Source: Burkholderiales bacterium 70-64 (GTDB lineage Bacteria > Pseudomonadota > Gammaproteobacteria > Burkholderiales > Burkholderiaceae_E). Taken from it: a stretch of 64,000 bases of DNA. Shown piece after piece: positions 21,604 to 31,113 of this stretch. Each line of letters opens with the position of its first letter. The first letter of the stretch is position 1. Position numbers and translations under genes: made by a program. Below the pieces are notes generated by a model that was given only the letters and a program-made list of their open reading frames with translations, had not been told where the DNA came from and made no database searches. The stretch is from contig MKUQ01000037.1 in assembly GCA_001898645.1 (NCBI GenBank), positions 1-64,000 on the forward strand, given 5' to 3'.

Positions 21604-22887
21604 ATGGCCGAGGCCGCCTCGCCCCCACTCGCGCAGTGGCTCGCGCGCATCGAGGGGCTGCATCCGCGCACCATCGACCTCGGCCTGGTGCGCGTGCGCG
21701 AGGTGGCCCAGCGGCTGTCGCTGTCGCTGCCGTGCACGGTGATCACGGTCGGCGGCACCAACGGCAAGGGATCCACCTGCGCGCTGCTGGAGGCGATCCT
21801 GCTCGCCTCGGGCTACCGCGTGGGGCTCTACACCTCGCCGCACCTGGTGCGGTTCAACGAGCGGGTGCGCCTGGACGGCGTGCCCGTCGAGGATGCCGCC
21901 CTGGTCGAGCAGTTCGAGGCGGTGGAGGCCGCGCGCGCCGGCGTCTCGCTGACCTATTTCGAGTTCACCACCCTGGCCGCCCTGCGCCTGTTCCAGCAGC
22001 GGGCGCCCGACGTCGTGGTGCTCGAGGTCGGGCTGGGCGGTCGGCTCGACGCGGTGAACCTCGTCGATGCCGACTGCGCGATCGTCACCAGCATCGACCT
22101 CGACCATGCCGAGTATCTCGGCGACACGCGCGAGCAGGTCGGCTGGGAGAAGGCGCACATCTTCCGGCCGGGCCGGCCGGCGATCTGCAGCGACCCGATG
22201 CCGCCGGATTCGCTGCTGCGGTACGCGGAGTCGATCGGCGCCGACCTCTGGCTGCACGGACGCGACTTCAACCACTCGGGCGATCGCCAGCAGTGGGGCT
22301 ACGGCGGACGCCGCCAGCGGCGCAGCGGCATGGCCTACCCGGCGCTGCGCGGCGCCAACCAGTTGCAGAACGCTGCCGGGGCGCTGGCCGCGCTCGAGGC
22401 GCTGCGCGAGCGGCTGCCGGTGACGCAGCAGGCGGTGCGCGAGGGCCTGGCCATGGTGGAGCTGCCCGGCCGTTTCCAGGTGCTGCCGGGCGTTCCGGTG
22501 GTGATCCTCGACGTCGCGCACAATCCGCACGCGGCCGCCCACCTCGCGGTCAATCTCGACGCCATGGGGTCGTTCCGCGCCACCTTCGGGGTGTTCGGCG
22601 TGATGCGCGACAAGGACGTCGACGGGATCATCGCCGCGCTCAGGCACCGCATCGACCACTGGCTGCCGGTCGACCTGCCGGGGCCGCGCGCGGCCGGCGC
22701 GGCCTGGATCGCCGAGCGGCTGGCCGCCGCGGGAGTGGCGCGCGAGGGCGCGAAATCGAGCATCGAGTGCCATGCGTCGCCGGCCGCGGCGCTCGCCGCG
22801 GCGCGAAGTCGCGCCGGCGGCAATGATAGAATTGTCGTCTTCGGATCGTTCCTCACGGTTGCCGACATCCTTGCCGCCCGTGCCTAG
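21604..22887 (+). CDS. folC: Bifunctional dihydrofolate / folylpolyglutamate synthase
   Basis: Adds glutamate to dihydropteroate and to folates. The 427-aa Mur-ligase family enzyme has the P-loop GGTNGKGST at residues 50-58, and LDVAHNPHAAAHL at the start of the C-terminal domain. It lies 7 bases after accD. It is followed by a 77-base gap with no recognised signal before the SPOR gene. Confidence 0.96.
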   Translation: MAEAASPPLAQWLARIEGLHPRTIDLGLVRVREVAQRLSLSLPCTVITVGGTNGKGSTCALLEAILLASGYRVGLYTSPHLVRFNERVRLDGVPVEDAALVEQFEAVEAARAGVSLTYFEFTTLAALRLFQQRAPDVVVLEVGLGGRLDAVNLVDADCAIVTSIDLDHAEYLGDTREQVGWEKAHIFRPGRPAICSDPMPPDSLLRYAESIGADLWLHGRDFNHSGDRQQWGYGGRRQRRSGMAYPALRGANQLQNAAGALAALEALRERLPVTQQAVREGLAMVELPGRFQVLPGVPVVILDVAHNPHAAAHLAVNLDAMGSFRATFGVFGVMRDKDVDGIIAALRHRIDHWLPVDLPGPRAAGAAWIAERLAAAGVAREGAKSSIECHASPAAALAAARSRAGGNDRIVVFGSFLTVADILAARA

Positions 22888-22964
22888 TCGGACCAGGTTT
22901 CACCCTCGCCTCCCCGCCGGGCAGCACGCCGGCGCGAGCGCAGCGGAGCCGGTCGCGGATCGCC

Positions 22965-23786
22965 ATGGCCCGGCGTGACGCGTCCGACGGCGCGGCCCTC
23001 GATCCCGCTCTGACGCAGAAGAAGCGCGCCCGGCGCCGGCTGGTGGGCGCGGTCGTGCTCGGGCTCGCGGCCGCCGTCATCCTGCCGCTGGTGCTCGACT
23101 CCGAGCCGCGCCAGACCATCACCGACGTGCAGATCGAGATCCCGCCGCGCGACGCGCCGCTGCCGCCCAAGGCCGGCGATGCGGCGGGCTCGGCCGCCGC
23201 GTCCGATCCGGTCCCGCCGGCCACCCCGTCGGGGCCGCCGCCATCGGCGCCGGCGAACGAGACATCGGCGGCCGCGCCGGCGCAGGCGCCGCAGCATGCG
23301 CCGGCGGGCGGACCGGCCGAAGCGCCGGTCATCGCCGCCGCACCGGCAGCCAGGCCGACGGAAGTGCCGCCGGAGGCGTCGGCGACTTCCAGGCCGCCGA
23401 AAGCGGCCGAGGCGCCCGCGAAAGCGACCGAGGTGCCGCCGAAGGCGGCCGAGAAGCAGGCCAGGGCGGCGGAGAAGTCGGCGGCCGCCAAGGCCGAAGC
23501 GTCCCGCCATGCCGATGCGTCGAAGCCGTCGGCGCACGAGGGATCGAAGGCTGCCGAAACGCGCTTCGCCCTCCAGGTCGGCGCCTTCGCCAACGCGGGC
23601 AGCGCGCGCGCGCAGGCCGACCAGGTCCGCAAGGCGGGGGTGCGCACCTATACCGAGACGGTGCAGACCGCGCAGGGCTCACGCACGCGCGTGCGCGTGG
23701 GGCCGTTTCCCACGCGCGAGGCCGCCGAGCAGGCGCGTGCGAAGCTGCAGCTGGCCGGCATCGCCTCCACGGTGGTCACGCCGTAA
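22965..23786 (+). CDS. SPOR-domain inner membrane protein (DedD-like)
   Basis: Probably binds septal peptidoglycan during cell division. The 273-aa product has a short cytoplasmic start, one membrane segment (about 25-45, VVLGLAAAVILPLVLDSEP), a long Ala/Pro/Lys-rich linker (about 65-190) and a C-terminal SPOR domain (about 197-273, FALQVGAFANAGSARAQAD to the end). The place between folC and cvpA is where dedD lies in other proteobacteria. Its TAA overlaps the cvpA start. Confidence 0.85.
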   Translation: MARRDASDGAALDPALTQKKRARRRLVGAVVLGLAAAVILPLVLDSEPRQTITDVQIEIPPRDAPLPPKAGDAAGSAAASDPVPPATPSGPPPSAPANETSAAAPAQAPQHAPAGGPAEAPVIAAAPAARPTEVPPEASATSRPPKAAEAPAKATEVPPKAAEKQARAAEKSAAAKAEASRHADASKPSAHEGSKAAETRFALQVGAFANAGSARAQADQVRKAGVRTYTETVQTAQGSRTRVRVGPFPTREAAEQARAKLQLAGIASTVVTP

Positions 23787-24397
23787 TGCCGGCGAGCGTG
23801 GCCGTACTCACCGGCTGGGACTACTTCGTGATCGCCGTGCTCCTGATCTCGGTCGTGCTAGGCGTGGTGCGCGGTCTGGTGCGCACGGTGTTCGCGCTGG
23901 CCGGCTGGGTGGTGGCGTTCGTCGGCGCGCCGCTCGCCACCGGTCCGCTGCTCGCGGCCACCGGCTGGACGCTGCATCCGCTGTTCGTGCTGGTGCTGCT
24001 GTTCTTCCTGCTGCTGCTCGCGGTGCGCCTGCTGGGCGTGGCGATCGCGCGGGCGCTGGCCAGGGTCGGCCTCGGCCCGGTCGATCGCACGCTGGGCGCC
24101 GCGCTGGGCGTGGTGCGCGCCCTCATCGTCGTGGCCATTGCCGCGCTCGTCGGGCATCACCTGGGTGCCGATCGCGAGCCGGCGTGGCAGCATGCGCTGT
24201 CGCGCCCCCTGCTGGATGCGCTGGTGGGGTGGGTCGAGCCCTACCTGCCCTCGCGCGGCGGCGCGACCCAGACGGTGGATGCGCGCCGCCCCGCTCCGGC
24301 CCTGTCGTGCGCCACGGCACGGCGGGGCGCCGCTTCGATCCCGATGTCCGCAGACCCTGGAGAGGCACCGTCATGTGTGGAATCCTCGGCGTCGTAG
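23786..24397 (+). CDS. cvpA: CvpA-family inner membrane protein
   Basis: A 203-aa membrane protein with four hydrophobic segments, starting WDYFVIAVLLISVVLGVVRG as in the CvpA family (named for colicin V production; also linked to envelope stress and purine operons). The C-terminal tail after about residue 165 is non-conserved and overlaps the purF start by 25 bases in another frame. The cvpA-purF pairing is the standard arrangement. Confidence 0.9.
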   Translation: MPASVAVLTGWDYFVIAVLLISVVLGVVRGLVRTVFALAGWVVAFVGAPLATGPLLAATGWTLHPLFVLVLLFFLLLLAVRLLGVAIARALARVGLGPVDRTLGAALGVVRALIVVAIAALVGHHLGADREPAWQHALSRPLLDALVGWVEPYLPSRGGATQTVDARRPAPALSCATARRGAASIPMSADPGEAPSCVESSAS

Positions 24398-25905
24398 CGC
24401 GCTCCCCGGTCAACCAGATGCTCTACGACGGGCTGCTGCTGCTGCAGCACCGCGGGCAGGATGCGGCCGGCATCGCCACGGCGATGGGCAAGACCTTCAA
24501 CATGCACAAGGGCAACGGGCTGGTGCGCGACGTGTTCCGCACGCGCAACATGCGTTCGCTGCCCGGCCATACCGGCATCGCGCACGTGCGCTATCCGACC
24601 GCCGGTTCGGCCGGCAACTCGGAGGAGGCGCAGCCGTTCTACGTGAACGCGCCGTTCGGGATCATGCTGGCGCACAACGGAAACATCACCAACGCCGAGC
24701 AGCTCAAGGACGAGATGTTCCGGCGCGACCGCCGGCACATCAACACCGATTCCGATTCGGAAGTGCTGCTCAACGTGCTGGCCAACGCGCTGCAGGCCGC
24801 TGCGCGCGGCGTCTCGCTCGACCCCGCCACGATCTTCGAGGCGGTGGGCGAGGTGCACGCGCGGGTGCGCGGCGCCTATGCCTGCGTGGCCGAGATCGCC
24901 GGCTACGGCATCCTCGCCTTCCGGGATCCGCACGGCATCCGCCCGCTGTGCTACGGCGTGGCCGAGACCGACCACGGCACCGAGTACCTGGTGGCCTCGG
25001 AGTCGGTGGCGCTCGAAGGGCTGGGCTTTCGCATGGTGCGCGACGTGCAGCCGGGCGAGGCGATCTTCATCGACCTCGACGGCAACTTCCACGCGCAGGC
25101 GTGCGCGCCGGTGTCCTCGCTCACGCCGTGCGTGTTCGAGTACGTGTACTTCGCGCGGCCCGATTCCATCCTCGACGGCGCCTCGGTGTACTCGGCGCGC
25201 CTGCGCATGGGCGAATACCTGGCCGAGCAGCTGGCGAGGGAGTTGTGGCGCGGCGACGTCGACGTGGTGATGCCGATCCCCGACACCTCGCGCCCGGCCG
25301 CCATGCAGCTGGCCTCCAAGCTCGGGCTGGCTTACCGCGAGGGGTTCCTGAAGAACCGCTACGTCGGGCGCACCTTCATCATGCCCGGGCAGTCGGTGCG
25401 CAGGAAGTCGGTGCGCCAGAAGCTCAACGCGATGAGCGTCGAGTTCAAGGGCAAAAACGTGCTGCTGGTCGACGATTCGATCGTGCGCGGCACCACGTCG
25501 CGCGAGATCGTGCAGATGGCGCGCGACTCGGGCGCGAACAAGGTGTACTTCGCCTCGGCCGCGCCGCCGGTGCGCTTCCCGAACGTCTACGGCATCGACA
25601 TGCCGACGCGCGGCGAGCTGATCGCGCACGGGCGCACCGACGAGGAGATCCGCCTGGCGATCGGCGCCGATGCGCTGATCTACCAGAGCGTGGCGGCGAT
25701 GAAGCAGTCGGTGCGCGACATCGCCCCGGCGCTGCGCGAGTTCGAGGCCTCGTGCTTCGACGGCGTGTACGTCACCGGCGACATCACCCCCGAATACCTC
25801 GATCGCATCGAGCTCGAGCGCCTGCTCGGCGGGCAGGGCGGGGGCTACGACGACGATGCGCCGAGGAACCAGATGAACCTGCAGTTTCCGGTGGCCACCG
25901 ATTGA
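24373..25905 (+). CDS. purF: Amidophosphoribosyltransferase
   Basis: First committed step of purine synthesis: PRPP plus glutamine gives phosphoribosylamine. The 510-aa class II amidotransferase has the nucleophile C2 directly after the initiator (MCGILGVV), and the PRPP-binding site VLLVDDSIVRGTTS in the C-terminal half. The ATG at 24373 has GGAGAGG upstream and lies within the end of cvpA. The upstream open frame is not conserved. Confidence 0.98.
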   Translation: MCGILGVVARSPVNQMLYDGLLLLQHRGQDAAGIATAMGKTFNMHKGNGLVRDVFRTRNMRSLPGHTGIAHVRYPTAGSAGNSEEAQPFYVNAPFGIMLAHNGNITNAEQLKDEMFRRDRRHINTDSDSEVLLNVLANALQAAARGVSLDPATIFEAVGEVHARVRGAYACVAEIAGYGILAFRDPHGIRPLCYGVAETDHGTEYLVASESVALEGLGFRMVRDVQPGEAIFIDLDGNFHAQACAPVSSLTPCVFEYVYFARPDSILDGASVYSARLRMGEYLAEQLARELWRGDVDVVMPIPDTSRPAAMQLASKLGLAYREGFLKNRYVGRTFIMPGQSVRRKSVRQKLNAMSVEFKGKNVLLVDDSIVRGTTSREIVQMARDSGANKVYFASAAPPVRFPNVYGIDMPTRGELIAHGRTDEEIRLAIGADALIYQSVAAMKQSVRDIAPALREFEASCFDGVYVTGDITPEYLDRIELERLLGGQGGGYDDDAPRNQMNLQFPVATD

Positions 25906-25966
25906 GCGTGCGCGGATCCGTCTGCCGCGACGATCCTCCGCTGCGCCCCGACCGTACGAGAAGGCG

Positions 25967-27226
25967 ATGAGCGACCCAGCGAAAGTTCCCCCGGCCGATG
26001 AGGCCGGCTACCGCTTCGACACCCTGGCGGTGCGGGCGGGGACCGAGCGTACCGCGTTCGGCGAGCACACCGAGGCGATGTTCCTCACCTCGAGCTTCGT
26101 GCACGACAGCGCCGAGCATGCGGCGGCCAAGTTCGCCGGACAGGCCGAGGGCTACATCTACTCGCGCTTCGGCAATCCCACGGTGCGGCTGTTCGAGAAG
26201 CGGCTGGCCGCCCTGGAGGGCGCCGGCGACTGCCGCGCCACCGCCTCGGGCATGGCGGCCATCATGGCGGTGCTGATGAGCCTCACGCGCAGCAACGACC
26301 ACATCGTGTGCTCGCAGGGCGTGTTCGGCACCACCATCCAGCTGTTCGCGCTGTTCGGGCGCTACGGCATCGAGACCAGCTACGTGCCGCTGGCCGACGT
26401 CGGGGCCTGGGAGGCCGCCATCCGCCCGAACACGCGCATGCTGTTCCTCGAGACGCCGTCGAACCCGATGACCGAGGTCGGCGACGTGCGCGCCCTGGCC
26501 GCCGTGGCGCGGCGCCACGGCATTCCCCTGGTGGTCGACAACTGCTTCTGCACCCCGGCGCTGCAGCGCCCGTTCGAGCTGGGCGCGGACATCGTGGTGC
26601 ACTCGGCCACCAAGTACCTCGACGGCCAGGGCCGCGTGCTCGGCGGCGCGGTGCTGGGCTCCGAGCAGTACATGAACGAGACGCTGCAGCCGGTGCTGCG
26701 CTATTGCGGGGCCACGCTGTCGGCGTTCAACGCCTGGCTGCTGGCCAAGGGCCTCGAGACGCTGTCGGTGCGCATGCAGCGCCACTCGGACAACGCGCTG
26801 GCCGTGGCGCGCTGGCTCGAGGCGCAGCCGGCGGTGGCGCGCGTGCACTACCCCTGGCTCGAATCGCATCCCCAGCATGCGCTGGCGCGCGCGCAGCAGG
26901 GCGCCGGCGGCGCGGTGCTGGCCTTCGAGCTGCACGGCGCCGACGACGACGAGCGGCGGGCCCGTGCCTGGCGCGTCGTCGACGGCTGCCGCCTGCTGTC
27001 GATCACCGCCAACCTGGGCGACGTGAAGTCGACCATCACGCACCCGGCCAGCACCACGCACGGGCGCATGGCGCCCGAGGCGCGCCTGGAGGCCGGCATC
27101 GGGGAGGGCATGCTGCGTGTGGCCGTCGGCCTGGAGGATCCGCAGGACATCTGCGACGACCTGGCGCGCGGGCTGGCCGCGCGGGGCACGGCGCCCGAGG
27201 CCGCGCGCGCGGGGGTCGGCGGCTAG
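25967..27226 (+). CDS. metZ: O-succinylhomoserine sulfhydrylase
   Basis: PLP enzyme making homocysteine directly from O-succinylhomoserine and sulfide. The 419-aa Cys/Met-metabolism family protein has the PLP lysine K216 in HSATKYLDGQGR and the C-terminal VKSTITHPASTTHG and GMLRVAVGLED. It is called metZ rather than metB because of its place after purF, the typical betaproteobacterial location, and its GQGR after the lysine motif. Cystathionine synthase or lyase activity cannot be fully excluded. Confidence 0.88.
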   Translation: MSDPAKVPPADEAGYRFDTLAVRAGTERTAFGEHTEAMFLTSSFVHDSAEHAAAKFAGQAEGYIYSRFGNPTVRLFEKRLAALEGAGDCRATASGMAAIMAVLMSLTRSNDHIVCSQGVFGTTIQLFALFGRYGIETSYVPLADVGAWEAAIRPNTRMLFLETPSNPMTEVGDVRALAAVARRHGIPLVVDNCFCTPALQRPFELGADIVVHSATKYLDGQGRVLGGAVLGSEQYMNETLQPVLRYCGATLSAFNAWLLAKGLETLSVRMQRHSDNALAVARWLEAQPAVARVHYPWLESHPQHALARAQQGAGGAVLAFELHGADDDERRARAWRVVDGCRLLSITANLGDVKSTITHPASTTHGRMAPEARLEAGIGEGMLRVAVGLEDPQDICDDLARGLAARGTAPEAARAGVGG

Positions 27227-27242
27227 GGCCTGTGAACAGGCC
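27227..27242 (+). repeat. Inverted repeat after metZ
   Basis: GGCCTGT and ACAGGCC form a 7-bp stem with a 2-base loop directly after the metZ stop, followed by TTAAAG. It may be a weak terminator between metZ and putA. The same TAGGGCCTG string follows the fimV stop. Confidence 0.4.
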
Positions 27243-27258
27243 TTAAAGGGTGCCGCGC

Positions 27259-30200
27259 GTGCCGATGCGCTTTCCCGGCTTCGCGCACGAGATCAGGACG
27301 CCGGCGCCGCTGCGCGCCGCGATCTCAGCCGCCTGCCGGCGCCCCGAGCCGGAATGCATCCCGGCACTGCTCGAGGCGGCGCGTCTTTCCCCCGCACAGG
27401 CGCGCGAGGCCGATGCGCTGGCGCGCCGGCTCGCGCAGCGCCTGCGCGAGGGCAGCGCCGGCCCGGGGCTGCGCCACGGCCTGGTGCAGGGGCTGATGCA
27501 CGAGTTCTCGCTGTCGTCGCAGGAGGGCGTGGCGCTGATGTGCCTGGCCGAGGCGCTGCTGCGCATCCCGGACGCGGCCACGCGCGACGCGCTGATCCGC
27601 GACAAGATCACCGGCCCCGACTGGCGCTCGCACCTCGGCGGAGCGGCCCGGCCGCTCTTCGTCAACGCCGCCACCTGGGGCCTGATCGTCACCGGCAGGC
27701 TGGTCGCCACACACGACGAGTCGGGGCTGGCCGGTGCGCTGGGTCGCGCGCTCGCGCGCGGCGGCGAGCCGGTGGTGCGCAAGGCGCTCGACATGGCCAT
27801 GCGGCTGCTGGGCGAGCAGTTCGTGTGCGGCGAGACCATCGCGCAGGCGCTCGGCCGCGCGCGCCGGCGCGAGGCGCAGGGCTTTCGCTACTCCTACGAC
27901 ATGCTCGGCGAGGCGGCGCTCACCGACGAGGACGCGCAGCGCTATCTCGCGGCCTATGAGCAGGCGATCCGCGCCATCGGCGCCGCCGGCGCCGGCCGCG
28001 GCATCTACGAGGGGCCGGGCGTCTCGATCAAGCTCTCGGCGCTGCATCCGCGCTACGCCCGCGCGCAGCGCGAGCGCGTCATGGAGGAGCTCTATCCGCG
28101 CCTGTGCCGGCTGGCGCGGCTGGCGCGCGAGCACGACATCGGCCTGAACGTCGATGCCGAGGAAGCCGATCGACTCGAGCTCTCGCTCGACCTGCTCGAG
28201 CGCCTGTGCTTCGAGCCGGCACTCGAGGGCTGGAACGGCGTCGGCTTCGTGGCGCAGGCCTACCAGAAGCGCTGCCCGCACGTGATCGAGCACCTCGTCG
28301 ACCTGGCACGCCGCAGCCGGCGCCGGCTGATGGTGCGGCTGGTCAAGGGCGCCTACTGGGACAGCGAGATCAAGCGCGCGCAGGTCGACGGCCTGGAGGG
28401 CTATCCGGTCTATACGCGCAAGGCCTACACCGATCTCTCCTACCTGGCCTGCGCGCGCCTGCTGCTGGCGGCGCCCGACGCCGTGTACCCGCAGTTCGCC
28501 ACGCACAACGCGCACACGGTGGCGGCGGTGATGCAGATGGCCGGCGGCAACTACTATGCCGGGCAGTACGAATTCCAGTGCCTGCACGGCATGGGCGAGC
28601 CGCTCTACGAGCAGGTGGTGGGGCCGCTCGCGCATGGCGGCCTGGCCAGGCCGTGCCGCATCTACGCACCGGTGGGCAGCCACGAGACGCTGCTCGCCTA
28701 CCTGGTGCGGCGCCTGCTCGAGAACGGAGCCAACGCCTCGTTCGTGCACCGCATCGCCGATGCCTCGATCCCTCTCGATGCGCTCGTGGCCGACCCGGTC
28801 GAGACGGTCGAGCGTCTGGCCGCCGCGGAAGGCGGGCTCGGGCTGCCGCATCCGGCGATCCCGCTGCCGCGCGATCTCTACCGGCCGCAGCGCGTCAATT
28901 CCACCGGCATCGACCTGGCGAGCGACGAGCGCCTGTCGTGGTTCTCGGCCGCCCTGCTGCGCAGCGCGCAGCACGACTGGCGGGCCGCGCCGATCGTCGC
29001 CGGCCGCGAGCGCGCGGACGGGCCCGCGCGCGCGGTGCTCGATCCGGCCGATCGCGGCGACAGCGTGGGCACGGTGATCGAGGCGACGGCGGACGACATC
29101 GCCGAGGCGCTCGAGCAGGCCGCGCGCGCCGCGCCGGCCTGGGGCGCCACCGCGCCGCAGGCGCGCGCGGCGGCGCTCGAGCGAGCGAGCGAGCGGCTGC
29201 AGGCGCAGATGGGCGAGCTGGCCGGCCTGATGGTGCGCGAGGCGGGCAAGACCTGGGGCAATGCCGTGGCCGAGGTGCGCGAGGCGATCGACTTCCTGCG
29301 CTACTACGCCGCGCAGGTGCGCGACAGCCCCGATGCGCCGGCGCCGCGGCCGCTCGGGCCGCTGGTGTGCATCAGCCCGTGGAATTTCCCGCTGGCCATC
29401 TTCACCGGACAGGTCGCCGCGGCGCTCGCCGCCGGCAACACCGTGCTCGCCAAGCCGGCCGAGCAGACGCCGCTGGTGGCCGCGCAGGCGGTGCGGCTGA
29501 TGCACGCCGCGGGCATCCCCTTCGGCGCCCTGCAGCTGCTGCCCGGGCGCGGCGAGACCGTGGGGGCGGCGCTGGCGGCCGATGCGCGCATCCGCGGCGT
29601 GCTCTTCACCGGCTCGACGGAGGTGGCGCGCACCCTGCAGCGCACGCTGGCGGGCCGCCTCGACGAGGAGGGCCGGCCGCTCGTGCTGATCGCCGAGACC
29701 GGCGGGCAGAACGCCATGATCGTCGATTCCTCGGCGCTGGCCGAGCAGGCCGTCGCCGACATCGTCACCTCCGCTTTCGACAGCGCCGGCCAGCGCTGCT
29801 CGGCGCTGCGCGTGCTGTGTGTGCAGGCCGAGGCAGCCGAGCGCGTGCTGGCGATGCTGCGCGGAGCGATGCGCGAGCTGCGCATCGGCGCGCCCGAGTG
29901 GCTCTCGACCGACGTCGGCCCGGTGATCGACGACCAAGCGCGCGACGGGCTGCTCGCCTACATCGAGGCGATGCGCGCCCGCGGGCACCGCGCCTACCAG
30001 GCGCCGCTCGATGCGCGGGCCGGGCAGGCCATGGCGCGCGGCAGCTTCGTGGCGCCCACGCTGATCGAGCTGGCCGGCGTGGGCGAGCTCGGACGCGAGG
30101 TGTTCGGCCCGGTGCTGCATGTGGTGCGCTATGCGCGCAGCGAGCTCGGCCGGGTGCTGGAGGAGATCAACGCCACCGGCTACGGCCTCACGCTGGGCCT

Positions 30201-31053
30201 GCACACGCGCATCGACGAGACGGTCGATTTCGTCACCGCACGCGTGCGCGCGGGCAACCGCTACGTCAATCGCAACATGATCGGCGCCGTGGTCGGCGTG
30301 CAGCCGTTCGGCGGCGAGGGCTTGTCGGGCACCGGGCCGAAGGCGGGCGGGCCGCTCTATCTGCGCCGCCTGGTGGCGCGCGCCGCGCCGCGGCTGAGAG
30401 TGCCGGGGCAGGCCGCTCCTGGGCAGGCTTTCGCGCTGCCGGCGGCATCCGGCCCGGCGCGCGTGCTGGGCGCGGATTCGACGCGCGGGCCGGCGCCGCT
30501 GGCGTCGCTGCAGGCATGGCTGCAGGCCCGCGGCGATGCCGACTCGCAGGCGCTTGCCGAACTGTGCGTGGCGCTCGCTCGAGCCGTGCCGGATGCGGCG
30601 GGCCTCGTGCTGCCGGGGCCGACCGGCGAGCGCAACACCTGGACGCTGCATGCGCGCGCGGCGACGCTGTGCATCGCCGGCAACGAGGCCGACCGGCTGT
30701 TCCAGCTGGCGCACGTGCTGGCGGCCGGCTCCACCGCGCTGTGGCCGGACGAAGAGGGCACGCGCCGCCTGCACGACGCACTGCCGCCCGAGGTGCGCGC
30801 GCGGGTGCGGCGGGTGGCCGATGCGCATGCTGCACCGTGCGACGCGGTGCTGGTGCACGGCGATGCGCGGACGGTGTGCGAGTGGAGCCGCCTGCTCGCC
30901 GGGCGCGATGGGCCGATCGTGGCGATGCAGGCCTGCGCGAGCGGCGAGCGCACCCTCGGGGCGGTGGCCGTCGAGCGGCTGATGATCGAGCGCAGCCTCT
31001 CGGTGAACACCGCTGCCGCGGGCGGCAACGCCAGCCTGATGAGCATCGGCTGA
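27259..31053 (+). CDS. putA: Bifunctional proline dehydrogenase / glutamate semialdehyde dehydrogenase
   Basis: Oxidises proline to glutamate in two steps (FAD-dependent, then NAD-dependent). About 1,264 aa. The helical arm and PRODH barrel occupy about 1-520 (GPGVSIKLSALHPRY, RLMVRLVKGAYWDSEI), and the ALDH domain has E813 in ETGGQN and the catalytic C847 in GQRCSAL. A C-terminal ALDH-like tail follows after about 1060. The protein begins directly with the arm, with no ribbon-helix-helix DNA-binding domain, so this PutA should not repress its own gene. The GTG at 27259 has AAAGGG at good spacing; GTG 27250 and ATG 27265 are alternatives. Confidence 0.94.
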   Translation: MPMRFPGFAHEIRTPAPLRAAISAACRRPEPECIPALLEAARLSPAQAREADALARRLAQRLREGSAGPGLRHGLVQGLMHEFSLSSQEGVALMCLAEALLRIPDAATRDALIRDKITGPDWRSHLGGAARPLFVNAATWGLIVTGRLVATHDESGLAGALGRALARGGEPVVRKALDMAMRLLGEQFVCGETIAQALGRARRREAQGFRYSYDMLGEAALTDEDAQRYLAAYEQAIRAIGAAGAGRGIYEGPGVSIKLSALHPRYARAQRERVMEELYPRLCRLARLAREHDIGLNVDAEEADRLELSLDLLERLCFEPALEGWNGVGFVAQAYQKRCPHVIEHLVDLARRSRRRLMVRLVKGAYWDSEIKRAQVDGLEGYPVYTRKAYTDLSYLACARLLLAAPDAVYPQFATHNAHTVAAVMQMAGGNYYAGQYEFQCLHGMGEPLYEQVVGPLAHGGLARPCRIYAPVGSHETLLAYLVRRLLENGANASFVHRIADASIPLDALVADPVETVERLAAAEGGLGLPHPAIPLPRDLYRPQRVNSTGIDLASDERLSWFSAALLRSAQHDWRAAPIVAGRERADGPARAVLDPADRGDSVGTVIEATADDIAEALEQAARAAPAWGATAPQARAAALERASERLQAQMGELAGLMVREAGKTWGNAVAEVREAIDFLRYYAAQVRDSPDAPAPRPLGPLVCISPWNFPLAIFTGQVAAALAAGNTVLAKPAEQTPLVAAQAVRLMHAAGIPFGALQLLPGRGETVGAALAADARIRGVLFTGSTEVARTLQRTLAGRLDEEGRPLVLIAETGGQNAMIVDSSALAEQAVADIVTSAFDSAGQRCSALRVLCVQAEAAERVLAMLRGAMRELRIGAPEWLSTDVGPVIDDQARDGLLAYIEAMRARGHRAYQAPLDARAGQAMARGSFVAPTLIELAGVGELGREVFGPVLHVVRYARSELGRVLEEINATGYGLTLGLHTRIDETVDFVTARVRAGNRYVNRNMIGAVVGVQPFGGEGLSGTGPKAGGPLYLRRLVARAAPRLRVPGQAAPGQAFALPAASGPARVLGADSTRGPAPLASLQAWLQARGDADSQALAELCVALARAVPDAAGLVLPGPTGERNTWTLHARAATLCIAGNEADRLFQLAHVLAAGSTALWPDEEGTRRLHDALPPEVRARVRRVADAHAAPCDAVLVHGDARTVCEWSRLLAGRDGPIVAMQACASGERTLGAVAVERLMIERSLSVNTAAAGGNASLMSIG

Positions 31054-31071
31054 TCCTGCTCGCGGCAGGCG

Positions 31072-31090
31072 GCCGGGCCCCGGGCCCGGC
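31072..31090. terminator. GC palindrome between convergent putA and dnaE2
   Basis: A 9-base stem (31072-31080 with 31082-31090) lies in the 60-base space between the convergent putA and dnaE2 stops. It could terminate both transcripts, but neither side has a T-run, so it is weak as an intrinsic terminator. Confidence 0.35.
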
Positions 31091-31113
31091 GGAGCAACAG
31101 GCCCTGGCTTCCT

